Source: Streptomyces sp. DT2A-34 (GTDB lineage Bacteria > Actinomycetota > Actinomycetes > Streptomycetales > Streptomycetaceae). Taken from it: a DNA stretch of 64,000 bases. The stretch lies in NCBI RefSeq assembly GCF_030499515.1, contig NZ_JASTWJ010000001.1, positions 868,001-932,000 of the forward strand, read 5' to 3'. Shown piece after piece: positions 35,912-44,369 of the stretch (its first letter is position 1; every line of letters begins with the position of its first letter). The notes below the pieces were generated by a model. That model worked only from the letters and a program-made list of their open reading frames with translations, did not search any database and was not told the DNA's origin. The position numbers and the translations under genes were made by a program.

Positions 35912-37018
35912 GTGTCTGCCGCAAGACCGCTCACCGCCCTGCGCACCCTCGCCGTCACAGCGGCGCTCCCCCTGCTGCTGACCGCCTGCGGCTACGGCAG
36001 CGAGTGCACCGACAGCGCCAAGCAGACCGAGGTCGCGGCGAACGCCAAGAAGCTCTCGGTCGACGAGGTGAACATCGGCTACTTCCCGAACCTGACGCAC
36101 GCCACCGCTCTGGTCGGCATCCAGGAGGGCCTGCTCCAGAAGGAGCTCGGCGGCACCACGATCAAGCCCTCGACGTTCAACGCCGGCCCCTCGGAGATCG
36201 AGGCGCTGAACTCCGGCGACCTCGACATCGGCTGGATCGGCCCCTCCCCCGCCATCAACGGCTACACCAAGGCGGCCGGCAAGAACCTGCGCATCATCAG
36301 CGGGTCCGCCTCCGGCGGCGTGAAGCTCGTCGTCAACCCGGAGAAGATCAAGTCCCTGAAGGACGTCAAGGGCAAGAAGATCGCCACACCGCAGCTCGGC
36401 AACACCCAGGACGTCGCGCTGCTCAACTGGATCTCCGAGCAGGGCTGGAAGGTCGACGCGGAAAGCGGGAAGGGTGACGTCTCCGTCGTCCGCACCGACA
36501 ACAAGATCACGCCGGATGCCTACAAGTCCGGCTCGATCGACGGTGCCTGGGTGCCCGAGCCGACCGCGTCCAAGCTGGTCGCCGAGGGCGGCAAGGTGCT
36601 CCTCGACGAGGGCGACCTGTGGCCGGACAAGAAGTTCGTGATCACGAACATCGTCGTCCGGCAGGACTTCCTGAAGGAGCACCCGGACGTCGTCGAGGCC
36701 GTGCTGCGCGGTTCGGTGAAGACCAACGAGTGGATCAACGCCAACCCGGAGAAGGCCAAGGCCTCGGCCAACGAGGCGCTGAAGGCCGAGTCCGGCAAGG
36801 CCCTGCCCGCCGAGGTCATCGACCCGGCCTGGAAGTCGATCACCTTCCTCGACGACCCGCTGGCCGCCACCCTCGACACCGAGGCGCAGCACGCGGTCAA
36901 GGCCGGTCTGCTGGAGAAGCCCGACCTGAAGGGCATCTACGACCTCGCGCCGCTCAACAAGGTCCTCAAGGCCGACGGCAAGGACGAGGTCGACGACGCC
37001 GGTCTCGGCGTCAAGTAA
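35912..37018 (+). CDS. ssuA: Aliphatic sulfonate ABC transporter substrate-binding lipoprotein
   Basis: A 368-residue lipoprotein (lipobox LLLTAC). The SsuA/TauA/NrtA-type binding fold shows as VNIGYFPNLTHATALVGIQE, FNAGPSEIEALNSGDLDIGW, IGPSPAINGY and DGAWVPEPTASKLV. It delivers sulfonates (or taurine) to the two following gene products. GTG start with AGAGGA upstream. Likely controlled by the operator, G-tract and leader peptide just before it. Confidence 0.85.
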   Translation: MSAARPLTALRTLAVTAALPLLLTACGYGSECTDSAKQTEVAANAKKLSVDEVNIGYFPNLTHATALVGIQEGLLQKELGGTTIKPSTFNAGPSEIEALNSGDLDIGWIGPSPAINGYTKAAGKNLRIISGSASGGVKLVVNPEKIKSLKDVKGKKIATPQLGNTQDVALLNWISEQGWKVDAESGKGDVSVVRTDNKITPDAYKSGSIDGAWVPEPTASKLVAEGGKVLLDEGDLWPDKKFVITNIVVRQDFLKEHPDVVEAVLRGSVKTNEWINANPEKAKASANEALKAESGKALPAEVIDPAWKSITFLDDPLAATLDTEAQHAVKAGLLEKPDLKGIYDLAPLNKVLKADGKDEVDDAGLGVK

Positions 37019-37057
37019 CAGCCCCCGCATCCGATGAGTTCCCAGGAGGTGACGACC

Positions 37058-37864
37058 ATGGCCACTGCGACGGCCACGACCGCCGAGGTCGCCGAGGACG
37101 CCACGGCGGTGCCGTATGCCGCCCGAATCGAGCACGTCTCGAAGTCCTTCCCGGTGCCGGGCACCCACGGCGGGCAACAGCTCGTGCTGGACGACATCAC
37201 GCTCGATGTCGCGCCCGGCGAGTTCGTCACCCTCCTGGGGGCCTCCGGCTGCGGCAAGTCCACGCTGCTCAACCTGGTCGCGGGGCTGGACCGGCCGTCC
37301 GCCGGCTCGATCGGCACCGACGGCCGGCCCGCCCTGATGTTCCAGGAGCACGCCCTGTTCCCGTGGCTGACCGCGGGCAAGAACATCGAGCTCGCGCTGA
37401 AGCTGCGGGGGGTCGCGAAGGCGGAGCGCCGGCCGGAGGCGGAACGGCTGCTCGAACTCGTACGGCTACGGGGCGCGTACGGCAAGCGGGTGCACGAACT
37501 GTCGGGCGGTATGCGCCAGCGCGTCGCCCTGGCCCGTGCCCTGGCCCAGGACAGCCGGCTGCTGCTGATGGACGAGCCGTTCGCCGCACTGGACGCCATC
37601 ACCCGTGACGTGCTGCACGACGAACTGACCCGTATCTGGCGCGAGACGCAGCTGTCGGTGCTGTTCGTGACACACAACGTGCGCGAGGCGGTCCGCCTCG
37701 CCCAGCGCGTCGTCCTGCTGTCCTCCCGCCCTGGCCGTATCGCCCGGGAGTGGACGGTCGGCATCCCGCAGCCGCGCCGCATCGAGGACACCGCGGTCGC
37801 CGAGCTGTCCGTCGAGATCACCGAAGAACTGCGTGGGGAGATCCGCCGCCATGGCCAGCACTGA
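37058..37864 (+). CDS. ssuB: Sulfonate ABC transporter ATP-binding protein
   Basis: A 268-residue ATPase with Walker A GASGCGKST, Q-loop MFQEHALFPWLT, signature LSGGMRQR, Walker B LLLMDEPFAALDAI and switch VTHNVREA. The PFAALD form and C-terminal SSRPGRI are the SsuB/TauB/NrtD group. ATG 37058 is chosen because AGGAGG lies ten bases upstream; 37034 is in frame but lacks this. It overlaps ssuC. Confidence 0.88.
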   Translation: MATATATTAEVAEDATAVPYAARIEHVSKSFPVPGTHGGQQLVLDDITLDVAPGEFVTLLGASGCGKSTLLNLVAGLDRPSAGSIGTDGRPALMFQEHALFPWLTAGKNIELALKLRGVAKAERRPEAERLLELVRLRGAYGKRVHELSGGMRQRVALARALAQDSRLLLMDEPFAALDAITRDVLHDELTRIWRETQLSVLFVTHNVREAVRLAQRVVLLSSRPGRIAREWTVGIPQPRRIEDTAVAELSVEITEELRGEIRRHGQH

Positions 37865-38813
37865 CAACGGCGTGGACATCGAGGTCGACGCCAAGGTCGA
37901 CGCCAAGAAGGACGGCTCCCCGGCGGCCGGTGAGCCTGCCGGTGAGCCGCAGGACCCCAACGATCTGGCGGGACTTGAGGCCGGACTCGACGCCCTGGAG
38001 ACGGTCCAGACGAGCCGTACGCCGCTGCGCGAGACCCTGACCCGCAAGGTGCTGCCGCCCGTCACCGCGATCGCGCTGGTCCTGGTGGTCTGGCAGCTGC
38101 TGGTGTGGGCCGAGGCCGCCCCCGCGTACAAGCTGCCCTCGCCGTCCGACGTATGGGGCGAGGTACGCGAGTCCTGGCTCCAGGGCACCCTCTTCGACTA
38201 CATCTGGACGTCCGTCTCACGCGGCCTGCTCGGCTTCCTCATGGCACTCGCCATCGGAACCCCGCTCGGACTGCTCGTCGCCCGGGTGAAGTTCGTGCGG
38301 GCCGCCATCGGGCCCATCCTGTCCGGCCTGCAGTCCCTGCCGTCGGTGGCCTGGGTGGCACCCGCCGTGCTCTGGCTGGGCCTGAACAACTCCATGATGT
38401 ACGCCGTGATCCTGCTCGGCGCGGTCCCCTCCATCGCCAACGGCCTCGTCGCGGGCATCGACCAGATCCCACCGCTCTTCCTGCGCGCCGGGCGGACCCT
38501 GGGCGCGACCGGGCTGCGCGAAGCCCGGCACATCGTGATGCCGGCCGCGCTGCCCGGCTATCTCGCGGGCCTGAAGCAGGGCTGGGCCTTCTCCTGGCGC
38601 TCGCTGATGGCCGCCGAGATCATCGCCTCCCACCCCGATCTGGGCGTCGGCCTGGGCCAGCTCCTGGAGAACGGCCGCAACAACAGCAGCATGGCGCAGG
38701 TGTTCCTGGCCATCTTCCTGATCCTGCTCGTCGGCATCGCCATCGAGCTGCTGATCTTCAGCCCGGTGGAGCGGCGTGTGCTGCGCGGGCGGGGACTCCT
38801 GGTCACCCGGTGA
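37851..38813 (+). CDS. ssuC: Sulfonate ABC transporter permease
   Basis: A 320-residue permease. A charged 60-residue N terminus precedes about six helices (LPPVTAIALVLVVWQLLVWA first). The core LPSPSDVWGE, LPSVAWVAPAVLWLGLNNSM and coupling region RTLGATGLREARHIVMPAAL are typical of SsuC/TauC. Starts 14 bases before the ssuB stop, so is coupled. Confidence 0.87.
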   Translation: MASTDNGVDIEVDAKVDAKKDGSPAAGEPAGEPQDPNDLAGLEAGLDALETVQTSRTPLRETLTRKVLPPVTAIALVLVVWQLLVWAEAAPAYKLPSPSDVWGEVRESWLQGTLFDYIWTSVSRGLLGFLMALAIGTPLGLLVARVKFVRAAIGPILSGLQSLPSVAWVAPAVLWLGLNNSMMYAVILLGAVPSIANGLVAGIDQIPPLFLRAGRTLGATGLREARHIVMPAALPGYLAGLKQGWAFSWRSLMAAEIIASHPDLGVGLGQLLENGRNNSSMAQVFLAIFLILLVGIAIELLIFSPVERRVLRGRGLLVTR

Positions 38814-38828
38814 CGGGTTACCAGCCCG

Positions 38829-39611
38829 TCAGGAGTGGGTGACCTTGATGCGGGAGATGCGGACTTCGCCGTAGTTGTCGTCGGCGCATGGGTCGGAGTT
38901 GTCGCAGTTGGCCTGTGTGTAGGCGCCCGCCTTGAAGTAGTTGGTGTCGCCGTCGTGGGAGATCGTGGTCTCCAGCCGGCCGTTGTAGTACGCGTCGATC
39001 TCCCCGTCCCTGGCCACGAACTTGGCCTCGAACTCGGTGCCGAGTTCGTAGTCGTCGGTGACGAGATGGGCGTGCCGGTCGTCGCCGTCGGTGATGTAGA
39101 GGCTGCTGCCTTCGAGGCGGAAGACGGTGACGTCGTCGTCCCCGCCGTGGACCTGCGCGCCGACCAGCCACGGCCGTTCGGCGGGCAGTGCCGTGAACGC
39201 CTCCCGGACCACGAGGGTGTGGGTGCCGTCCGTGGTGGACCAGGCGGCTTCGTCCTCGCCGTCGTCGGTCATCTCCCGCAGCTCGGCGCGCGGGTAGTTG
39301 GAGCCTCCCGTCGTCACTCCGTCGACGGCGGCCCGGAAGACGACCGCGTCGCAGCCGGCGTCGGCCCGGAACCAGGGGTCGGCGGAGAAGGTCGCCAGTT
39401 CGGGCTGGGTGATCTCGGTTGGGTCCTCGTCCTCACCGGTGGGCAGCGTCAGCTTCCAGTTCGTCAGGTCGAGGACGTCGGCGGGGTACGCGCACCGAGC
39501 GGCCGCCTGCCCGTGCGGAGTCGGAGTGCCTGCCTGGGCGGGCAGCGTGAGCATGGCGGTCGAGACAGCCGCGGTGATGCCGGCCAGCACGAGCGTCCGG
39601 GTGCTTGGCAT
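38829..39611 (-). CDS. Secreted polysaccharide lyase family 7 (alginate lyase)
   Basis: A 260-residue enzyme with a signal peptide of ~28 residues (hydrophobic stretch then PAQAG). The mature part is one PL7 jelly-roll domain. The three active-site motifs are present: YPRAELRE (R.EL), AQVHGG (QVH) and YFKAGAYTQ (YFKAG.Y.Q). It should cut alginate by beta-elimination outside the cell; QVH rather than QIH is often linked to preference for M-rich regions, which is only a hint. AGAGGA precedes the ATG. Convergent with ssuC, unrelated to it. Confidence 0.9.
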   Translation of the reverse strand: MPSTRTLVLAGITAAVSTAMLTLPAQAGTPTPHGQAAARCAYPADVLDLTNWKLTLPTGEDEDPTEITQPELATFSADPWFRADAGCDAVVFRAAVDGVTTGGSNYPRAELREMTDDGEDEAAWSTTDGTHTLVVREAFTALPAERPWLVGAQVHGGDDDVTVFRLEGSSLYITDGDDRHAHLVTDDYELGTEFEAKFVARDGEIDAYYNGRLETTISHDGDTNYFKAGAYTQANCDNSDPCADDNYGEVRISRIKVTHS

Positions 39612-39837
39612 GGAGGGTTCCTCTCTGTCGGGGGCGTCCGGTTCGGACCGACGCGTACGGTAGACGCCATTGACGGGACCCCTCCCGCCGTCCGCGATCC
39701 CGCCGCCTCTACGCATGCGTGCGACTGATGAAGGCTCTGGGTAGACACTGCGTACGGCCCGCCGTACGCAGTAGGTTCGATCCATGCGCACGCCCCTGGG
39801 CCGTGCGCGTTCGGTATTCGACCAAGGGGGAAGATCC

Positions 39838-41814
39838 GTGCGTTCCGGGGACGAGTTCGCCGACCGCTATGTCCTCAAGGAGGTCATCGGCGCGGGGCGG
39901 GGCGGTGACGTGTGGCTGGCCCACGACCGGGTGGTGGGCCAGGACGTCGCGCTGAAACCGGAGCGGACGGAGAGCGACGGCGAGACCGCGGTGCGGCGGC
40001 TGCTGGGCGAACCGCGTGCCATGGCCAAGTTCCGCGACCATCCTCACGTGGTGACGCTGTTCGACGTCGTGACCGTGCCACGGGACTGGAACGGGGACGG
40101 GGACGGGCACGGGGATGAGGCTGAGGCTGAGTCCGCCGGGGCCGGGGCTCGGACGTACTGGTTCGTCATGGAGTACGTTCCCGGCGGCGGCCTGGACCGG
40201 CAGCCGACGGTCTCTCCCGCGCGGGCGGCGCGCATCGGTGCCGAGCTCGCCGACGCGCTGGCGGCCCTGCACGACGCGGGCATCGTCCACTGTGACGTCA
40301 AGCCCGCCAACATCGGCCTCACCCGGCGCGGGAGCGCGAAGTTACTGGACTTCGGTGCCGCCTACCGGGTCGGCGGCGCCGAGACCATCACCGTCAACGG
40401 CCCGTTCAGCTTCACCCCGGACTACGCCGCCCCCGAACTGGCCCGGGGCAACGTCCCGCGCCCGGCCTCGGACGTCTTCTGCCTGGCCGCCACCCTCCAC
40501 GCCCTGGTCACCGGTGCGCCGCCGCGCGGTGGCACACCCGAGGACGACGCCGCCCCCGACCGGACGGGGGACGGCGGGGAGGAAGCCGAGCGGCTGAGGT
40601 ACTGGAAGGCCGAGCAGGGCGTCGTCGAGCTGGACGCCGCCGCCGTGGGACCGCTGTACCCCGTGCTCACCGCCATGCTGCACCGCGATCCCCGGCAACG
40701 CCCCGACGCCGCCGAGGTCAGGCGCCTGCTGGCGGAAGTCGCCGCAGCCGACCCGGAAACCGCCGGGGACACCGCCCCCACCGTCACCGGGCGCCGACGC
40801 CGGCGTCTGCCTCTGATCGCGTCCGCTCTCGGCATCAGCGCCGTACTGGCCCTGGGGCTCGTCGTCATCCCCGACCGCGACGACGCGAAGACCGGCGCCG
40901 AGCCCGGTCGGAGCCGAGCGCAGGAGGACGCCTCGGACGGTGAACCACAGGCCCTGATCGGCGACCCGCACACGGCCGACGTGTGCAAGCTGACCGACCC
41001 CGCCGCGCTCGACCAGTTCGGCAACGGGGACGGAGACGTCGAAGTGGACGTGGACTACGGGAACTTCGACCGCTGCGACGTGCTCGTGAGCATCGACGAC
41101 CAGACCCGGATCGATGTGTCGATCCGGCTCCTGCGAGGCTCACCGCCCGAGGGGTCGAAACCCTCCCGCACCATCGGGAGGATCGGCGTCCGGGAGGAGC
41201 AGGCCGAGAGCGACGAGTGCAAGCTGCTGCTGACGTCCGACGGTGACAGCGACGGTTCCCTGGTCGGGGTCCGCGTCAACATGGGCAAGGGCTCCGTGCA
41301 CGGCGGCAACGCGACCCTGTGCACGGTCGCCGACAAGGCCGCCGCGAGCGCCGCCGAGGTCCTCAACCGGGGTCCGCTGCCCCGTCGTTCACCCGCCTAC
41401 CCGCGCGCTTCGCTGGCCTGGGCGAACGCCTGCGAGCTGCTCGACGCCAAGGCGCTGTCCGTCGTTCCCGGCCTCAAGGTCGACGTGCCGGACGTCGGCA
41501 TCGCGAACTGGAGCTGCGAGTGGTCGAGCGACGTCGACGACCTGGAGGTCACAGTGGCCTTCCACCGCGACCAGCCCAAGTCCGCCGCGGACGGCGCGAG
41601 CAGCGTCACGCTCAGCGGATACCGCACCATCATCGAGCCGGACGACGACACCTGTACGGCGTTCGTCGAGTACCGCAGGTACAGCGGCCAGGACGCCGAG
41701 ACCGCCGCCGAGATGGTGCGTCTGGACGTCAGCGGGCAACGGCCCACGGACAGGCTCTGCCCGATGGCCGAGGACCTCGCGGCCTCCGCCGCCGCCGAAC
41801 TCCGCGCACGGTGA
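39838..41814 (+). CDS. Receptor-type Ser/Thr protein kinase
   Basis: A 658-residue kinase. Residues 1-300 are the cytoplasmic kinase: glycine loop [13 protein letters not shown]40 in VALK, catalytic HCDVKPAN (D153; Cys replaces the usual Arg of HRD), DFG 171-173, APE 198-200. A basic stretch and one membrane helix (324-345) lead to a ~310-residue outer region built from two similar halves, each with paired Cys (for example [14 protein letters not shown] and [14 protein letters not shown]). These resemble small DUF3558-like lipoprotein domains. Non-RD kinases are usually not activated by loop phosphorylation. GTG 39838 has AAGGGGGAAG upstream. Faces an FHA-domain gene. Confidence 0.88.
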   Translation: MRSGDEFADRYVLKEVIGAGRGGDVWLAHDRVVGQDVALKPERTESDGETAVRRLLGEPRAMAKFRDHPHVVTLFDVVTVPRDWNGDGDGHGDEAEAESAGAGARTYWFVMEYVPGGGLDRQPTVSPARAARIGAELADALAALHDAGIVHCDVKPANIGLTRRGSAKLLDFGAAYRVGGAETITVNGPFSFTPDYAAPELARGNVPRPASDVFCLAATLHALVTGAPPRGGTPEDDAAPDRTGDGGEEAERLRYWKAEQGVVELDAAAVGPLYPVLTAMLHRDPRQRPDAAEVRRLLAEVAAADPETAGDTAPTVTGRRRRRLPLIASALGISAVLALGLVVIPDRDDAKTGAEPGRSRAQEDASDGEPQALIGDPHTADVCKLTDPAALDQFGNGDGDVEVDVDYGNFDRCDVLVSIDDQTRIDVSIRLLRGSPPEGSKPSRTIGRIGVREEQAESDECKLLLTSDGDSDGSLVGVRVNMGKGSVHGGNATLCTVADKAAASAAEVLNRGPLPRRSPAYPRASLAWANACELLDAKALSVVPGLKVDVPDVGIANWSCEWSSDVDDLEVTVAFHRDQPKSAADGASSVTLSGYRTIIEPDDDTCTAFVEYRRYSGQDAETAAEMVRLDVSGQRPTDRLCPMAEDLAASAAAELRAR

Positions 41815-41823
41815 CATCGGACG

Positions 41824-42612
41824 TCAGAGCGCGGAGTGGGGCCAGGTGGCGTCGTCCTCCATCAGGTCCAGGTCCGGCGGTACGAGCGTCGTCGACTCCA
41901 CCAACCCCTTGATCAGGTTGTGCAGCAGGCTGTTGTCGCCGGGGCGGCCCTGCGACTTGTCGTGCAGCAGCGGGTACCGGAATCCGGTGCGGTGCAGGCG
42001 GTGGCGTACGACCTCGATCCGGTGCTCGATCCTGCGCTCGGTCCACTTGTCCTCCGGGCGGAGGTAGCTGAGCTGCTTGGCGGCCGTGGCATACGTCAGA
42101 GGGCGCGGTTCCTCCTCGTACAACAGGTACCGCTGGCCGAGGACGACGAGCAGCAGCCGCTCGTCGTCGTCGAGCGCCCAGGTGTCCGGCCGGACCGTGT
42201 CGGCGCGCCGCCGCGACACCGGCCCCTGGTCGTCGTGGCCCGCGACGTACAGCTCGACCAGGTGCTCACGGTAGCCGGAGCCCTTCACGAACAGCGGGGT
42301 GTAACCGGTGGCGAGCGGGATCGCCTCGGTGCTCAGGTGCATCATCCGGCCGCGGGGCAGCCGGACGAGCTGCTGCCCGGTGTTGCGCAGCCACCACAGG
42401 CCCTGACGGTGCGTCAACTCGCCGTGCTGCCGGCTCACCCGCAGGTCGTCCACGCCGACACCCAGGTCCACGTCCGGCTTCTCACCGCGCCCGAAGCGGA
42501 CCGTGAGTCCCGGGCGGGGCGGTGCGCTGAGCTCACCCGTGACCGTACGGGCATGCAGGGTCCCTGGTGTGGCGGGCGCGACACCACGCGCGAGGCTGGC
42601 GGAGAGGGGCAT
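41824..42612 (-). CDS. FHA-domain protein
   Basis: A 262-residue soluble protein. Residues ~35-90 form a forkhead-associated domain: VRFGRGE, LRVSRQHGELTHR (the SRxH phosphothreonine-binding motif) and LWWLRNTG. The rest is helical, with a winged-helix-like part near LSYLRPEDKWTERRIEHRIE. FHA proteins read phosphothreonine, so it is a natural partner of the kinase whose stop is 9 bases away on the other strand. Confidence 0.85.
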   Translation of the reverse strand: MPLSASLARGVAPATPGTLHARTVTGELSAPPRPGLTVRFGRGEKPDVDLGVGVDDLRVSRQHGELTHRQGLWWLRNTGQQLVRLPRGRMMHLSTEAIPLATGYTPLFVKGSGYREHLVELYVAGHDDQGPVSRRRADTVRPDTWALDDDERLLLVVLGQRYLLYEEEPRPLTYATAAKQLSYLRPEDKWTERRIEHRIEVVRHRLHRTGFRYPLLHDKSQGRPGDNSLLHNLIKGLVESTTLVPPDLDLMEDDATWPHSAL

Positions 42613-42748
42613 CGCTGGTCTCCTCGGTTCGTGGGCTTCTCGGTTCGACAGCTTCTCTGCAGGCGCCCGACGTACTGACCAGTGTCGGACCCCGTCGCGG
42701 GACCCCTCCCGTACGAGGTGAGAGCTTCACGGAATCAGTACGCCGACT

Positions 42749-42991
42749 TCAACCGCTCCCCCGGGAAGCTTCCCGCCGTCCTCCCGGGCCACGCTCGCTC
42801 TGCCCCGCCTCGGGTGTGAGGACGTACCGCACCGGGTCGGCCATGGCCTTGCGCAGCCGCGCCGCCTTCAGCGCCTCCTCGCCCCACCCGGCCGGCCGGA
42901 TGTCCCCGCCGCCACCGGAACCCAGCCGCTGCCGCAGCCAGTGCCGGTACCGCCCGGCGATGACCGTACCTCCCGCATCACCAACGCCCCC
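42749..42991 (-). other. Open frame without start, probable gene remnant
   Basis: The 566-base gap 42613-43178 holds an 80-codon minus-strand frame with no usual start codon upstream of its core. It reads VIAGRYRHWLRQRLGSGGGG, WGEEALKAARLRKAMADPVR and YVLTPEAG. Codon use and amphipathic pattern look coding, but the family is not recognised. A separate 33-codon frame (43079-42978, MAESEETVSLRVTDRW) overlaps its upstream end and could be the displaced N terminus. The remaining gap shows only the AAGGAG site of the next gene. Confidence 0.3.
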
Positions 42992-43178
42992 TCATTCGGC
43001 CGCGCTTACCGCCCGGCCCCCGAAAATCACTCCAGCGGTCCGTCACCCGCAGGCTCACCGTCTCCTCGGACTCGGCCATAAGGAGTTCGGATTGCGCAGA
43101 TGACGGTGGTCGGAGTGCGCACTCTGCGAGCGCGGCGGATGCTGGTGCTCCGCGGGACGAAGGGGTAAGGAGAAATCC

Positions 43179-44369
43179 ATGCAGAGCGTGCGGTTCAATT
43201 CCCCCGGCAATGAGGTGGCGAAGGTTTCCTATACCGCTCGCCGCCTTGTCGAGCTGGGCTACGGAAGCACCAGAACACTGGGGCTGAGCGTGGCGGATGG
43301 GCCTCCACGGGCGGGCGATCTGGTGCTGTGCCGGGTAACCGAAATCGGCCAGCACAGGTTCCTCGGGCAGGTACACGGAAAGCGGAATCGGCTGTTCGTC
43401 GGCGACACGGTCGTAGTCGCCTATGGCGCCCGCTACGCCCCGGATCAATTCGAGGCGGAGGTGCCCGGCGACCTCGGACCCTGTGACCTGGTCGCCGGAG
43501 GCGGGATAGCAGGACGGGTCGTGTCCTCCCACTCCAGGATGAAATCCCCCACCCAAGTGGAGCCTTTGGGCCTGGTGACCGACGAGCACGGCGAGCTCAT
43601 CAACCTGGCCCGTCTGGCCCGGCCCGTGGTGCCGGTCCTCGCTCCTCGCCCGCGCACCATCGCCGTACTCGGCACATCGATGAACTCGGGCAAGACGACC
43701 GTGGCGGCCGCCCTCATCCGCGGGCTCAGCCTGGCCGGCCGCCGGGTCGGCGCGGCAAAGGTGACCGGCACCGGCGCTCCGGGGGATCCGACGCTGATGG
43801 CCGACGCGGGCGCGTCGCGGGTCATCGACTTCACCGACCTGGGTTTCCCCACCACCTACCAGCTGCCGATGCCGCAGGTGATCCGTATCCTGCGCGGCGC
43901 GATCACGGATCTGACGAGTCACCAGGCGGACGCCATCGTGCTGGAGGTCGCGGACGGGCTGCTGCAACAGGAGACGGCGGCACTGATCCAGACGCCTGAA
44001 TTCCGCACCGGAGTGGACGGCATCGTGTTCGCGGCCGGTGACTCGATCAGCGCGGTGGCGGGGGTACGGCTGCTGCGGGACCAGGGACTTCCCGTCATGG
44101 CGCTGAGCGGCGTGCTGACGTCCTCTCCGCTGGCCACGGCCGAAGCGGTGGCCGGTGTGGACATCCCCGCGTACACAGCGGCCGCCCTGTCCAACCCGTG
44201 TCTCGCCGACCAGGTGCTGACGGGCGCCGTCACAGGCAGGGTCGTCGCAGGAGACGGCAGCGGGTTGTCGGACGACGGCAGTCGACTGGCGGACCATGGC
44301 GGAGTGCCGCAGGAGCGCAGTCGGCTGACGGAGTACAGCGGTCCCCTGACGGCCGAAACAGTGGCGTGA
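43179..44369 (+). CDS. DUF1611-like P-loop ATPase
   Basis: A 396-residue protein. An N-terminal ~130-residue beta-rich domain (LCRVTEIGQHRFLGQVHGKR) precedes a P-loop NTPase with Walker A LGTSMNSGKTTVAAALIRGL and a second acidic site IVLEVADGLLQQET. This fits the DUF1611 family, some of whose members are DgcN-type amino-acid-modifying enzymes. The C terminus (~40 residues) is a Gly/Ser/Asp-rich tail. AAGGAG lies upstream of the ATG. Its stop overlaps the ABC exporter start (GTGA), so the two work together. Confidence 0.65.
   Translation: MQSVRFNSPGNEVAKVSYTARRLVELGYGSTRTLGLSVADGPPRAGDLVLCRVTEIGQHRFLGQVHGKRNRLFVGDTVVVAYGARYAPDQFEAEVPGDLGPCDLVAGGGIAGRVVSSHSRMKSPTQVEPLGLVTDEHGELINLARLARPVVPVLAPRPRTIAVLGTSMNSGKTTVAAALIRGLSLAGRRVGAAKVTGTGAPGDPTLMADAGASRVIDFTDLGFPTTYQLPMPQVIRILRGAITDLTSHQADAIVLEVADGLLQQETAALIQTPEFRTGVDGIVFAAGDSISAVAGVRLLRDQGLPVMALSGVLTSSPLATAEAVAGVDIPAYTAAALSNPCLADQVLTGAVTGRVVAGDGSGLSDDGSRLADHGGVPQERSRLTEYSGPLTAETVA

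Noticed and set aside
20284..38813. Secondary-metabolite gene cluster
   Set aside because: The mix of monooxygenases, ABC genes, acetyltransferase and regulator could suggest one, but there is no core synthase. Every family fits sulfur scavenging.
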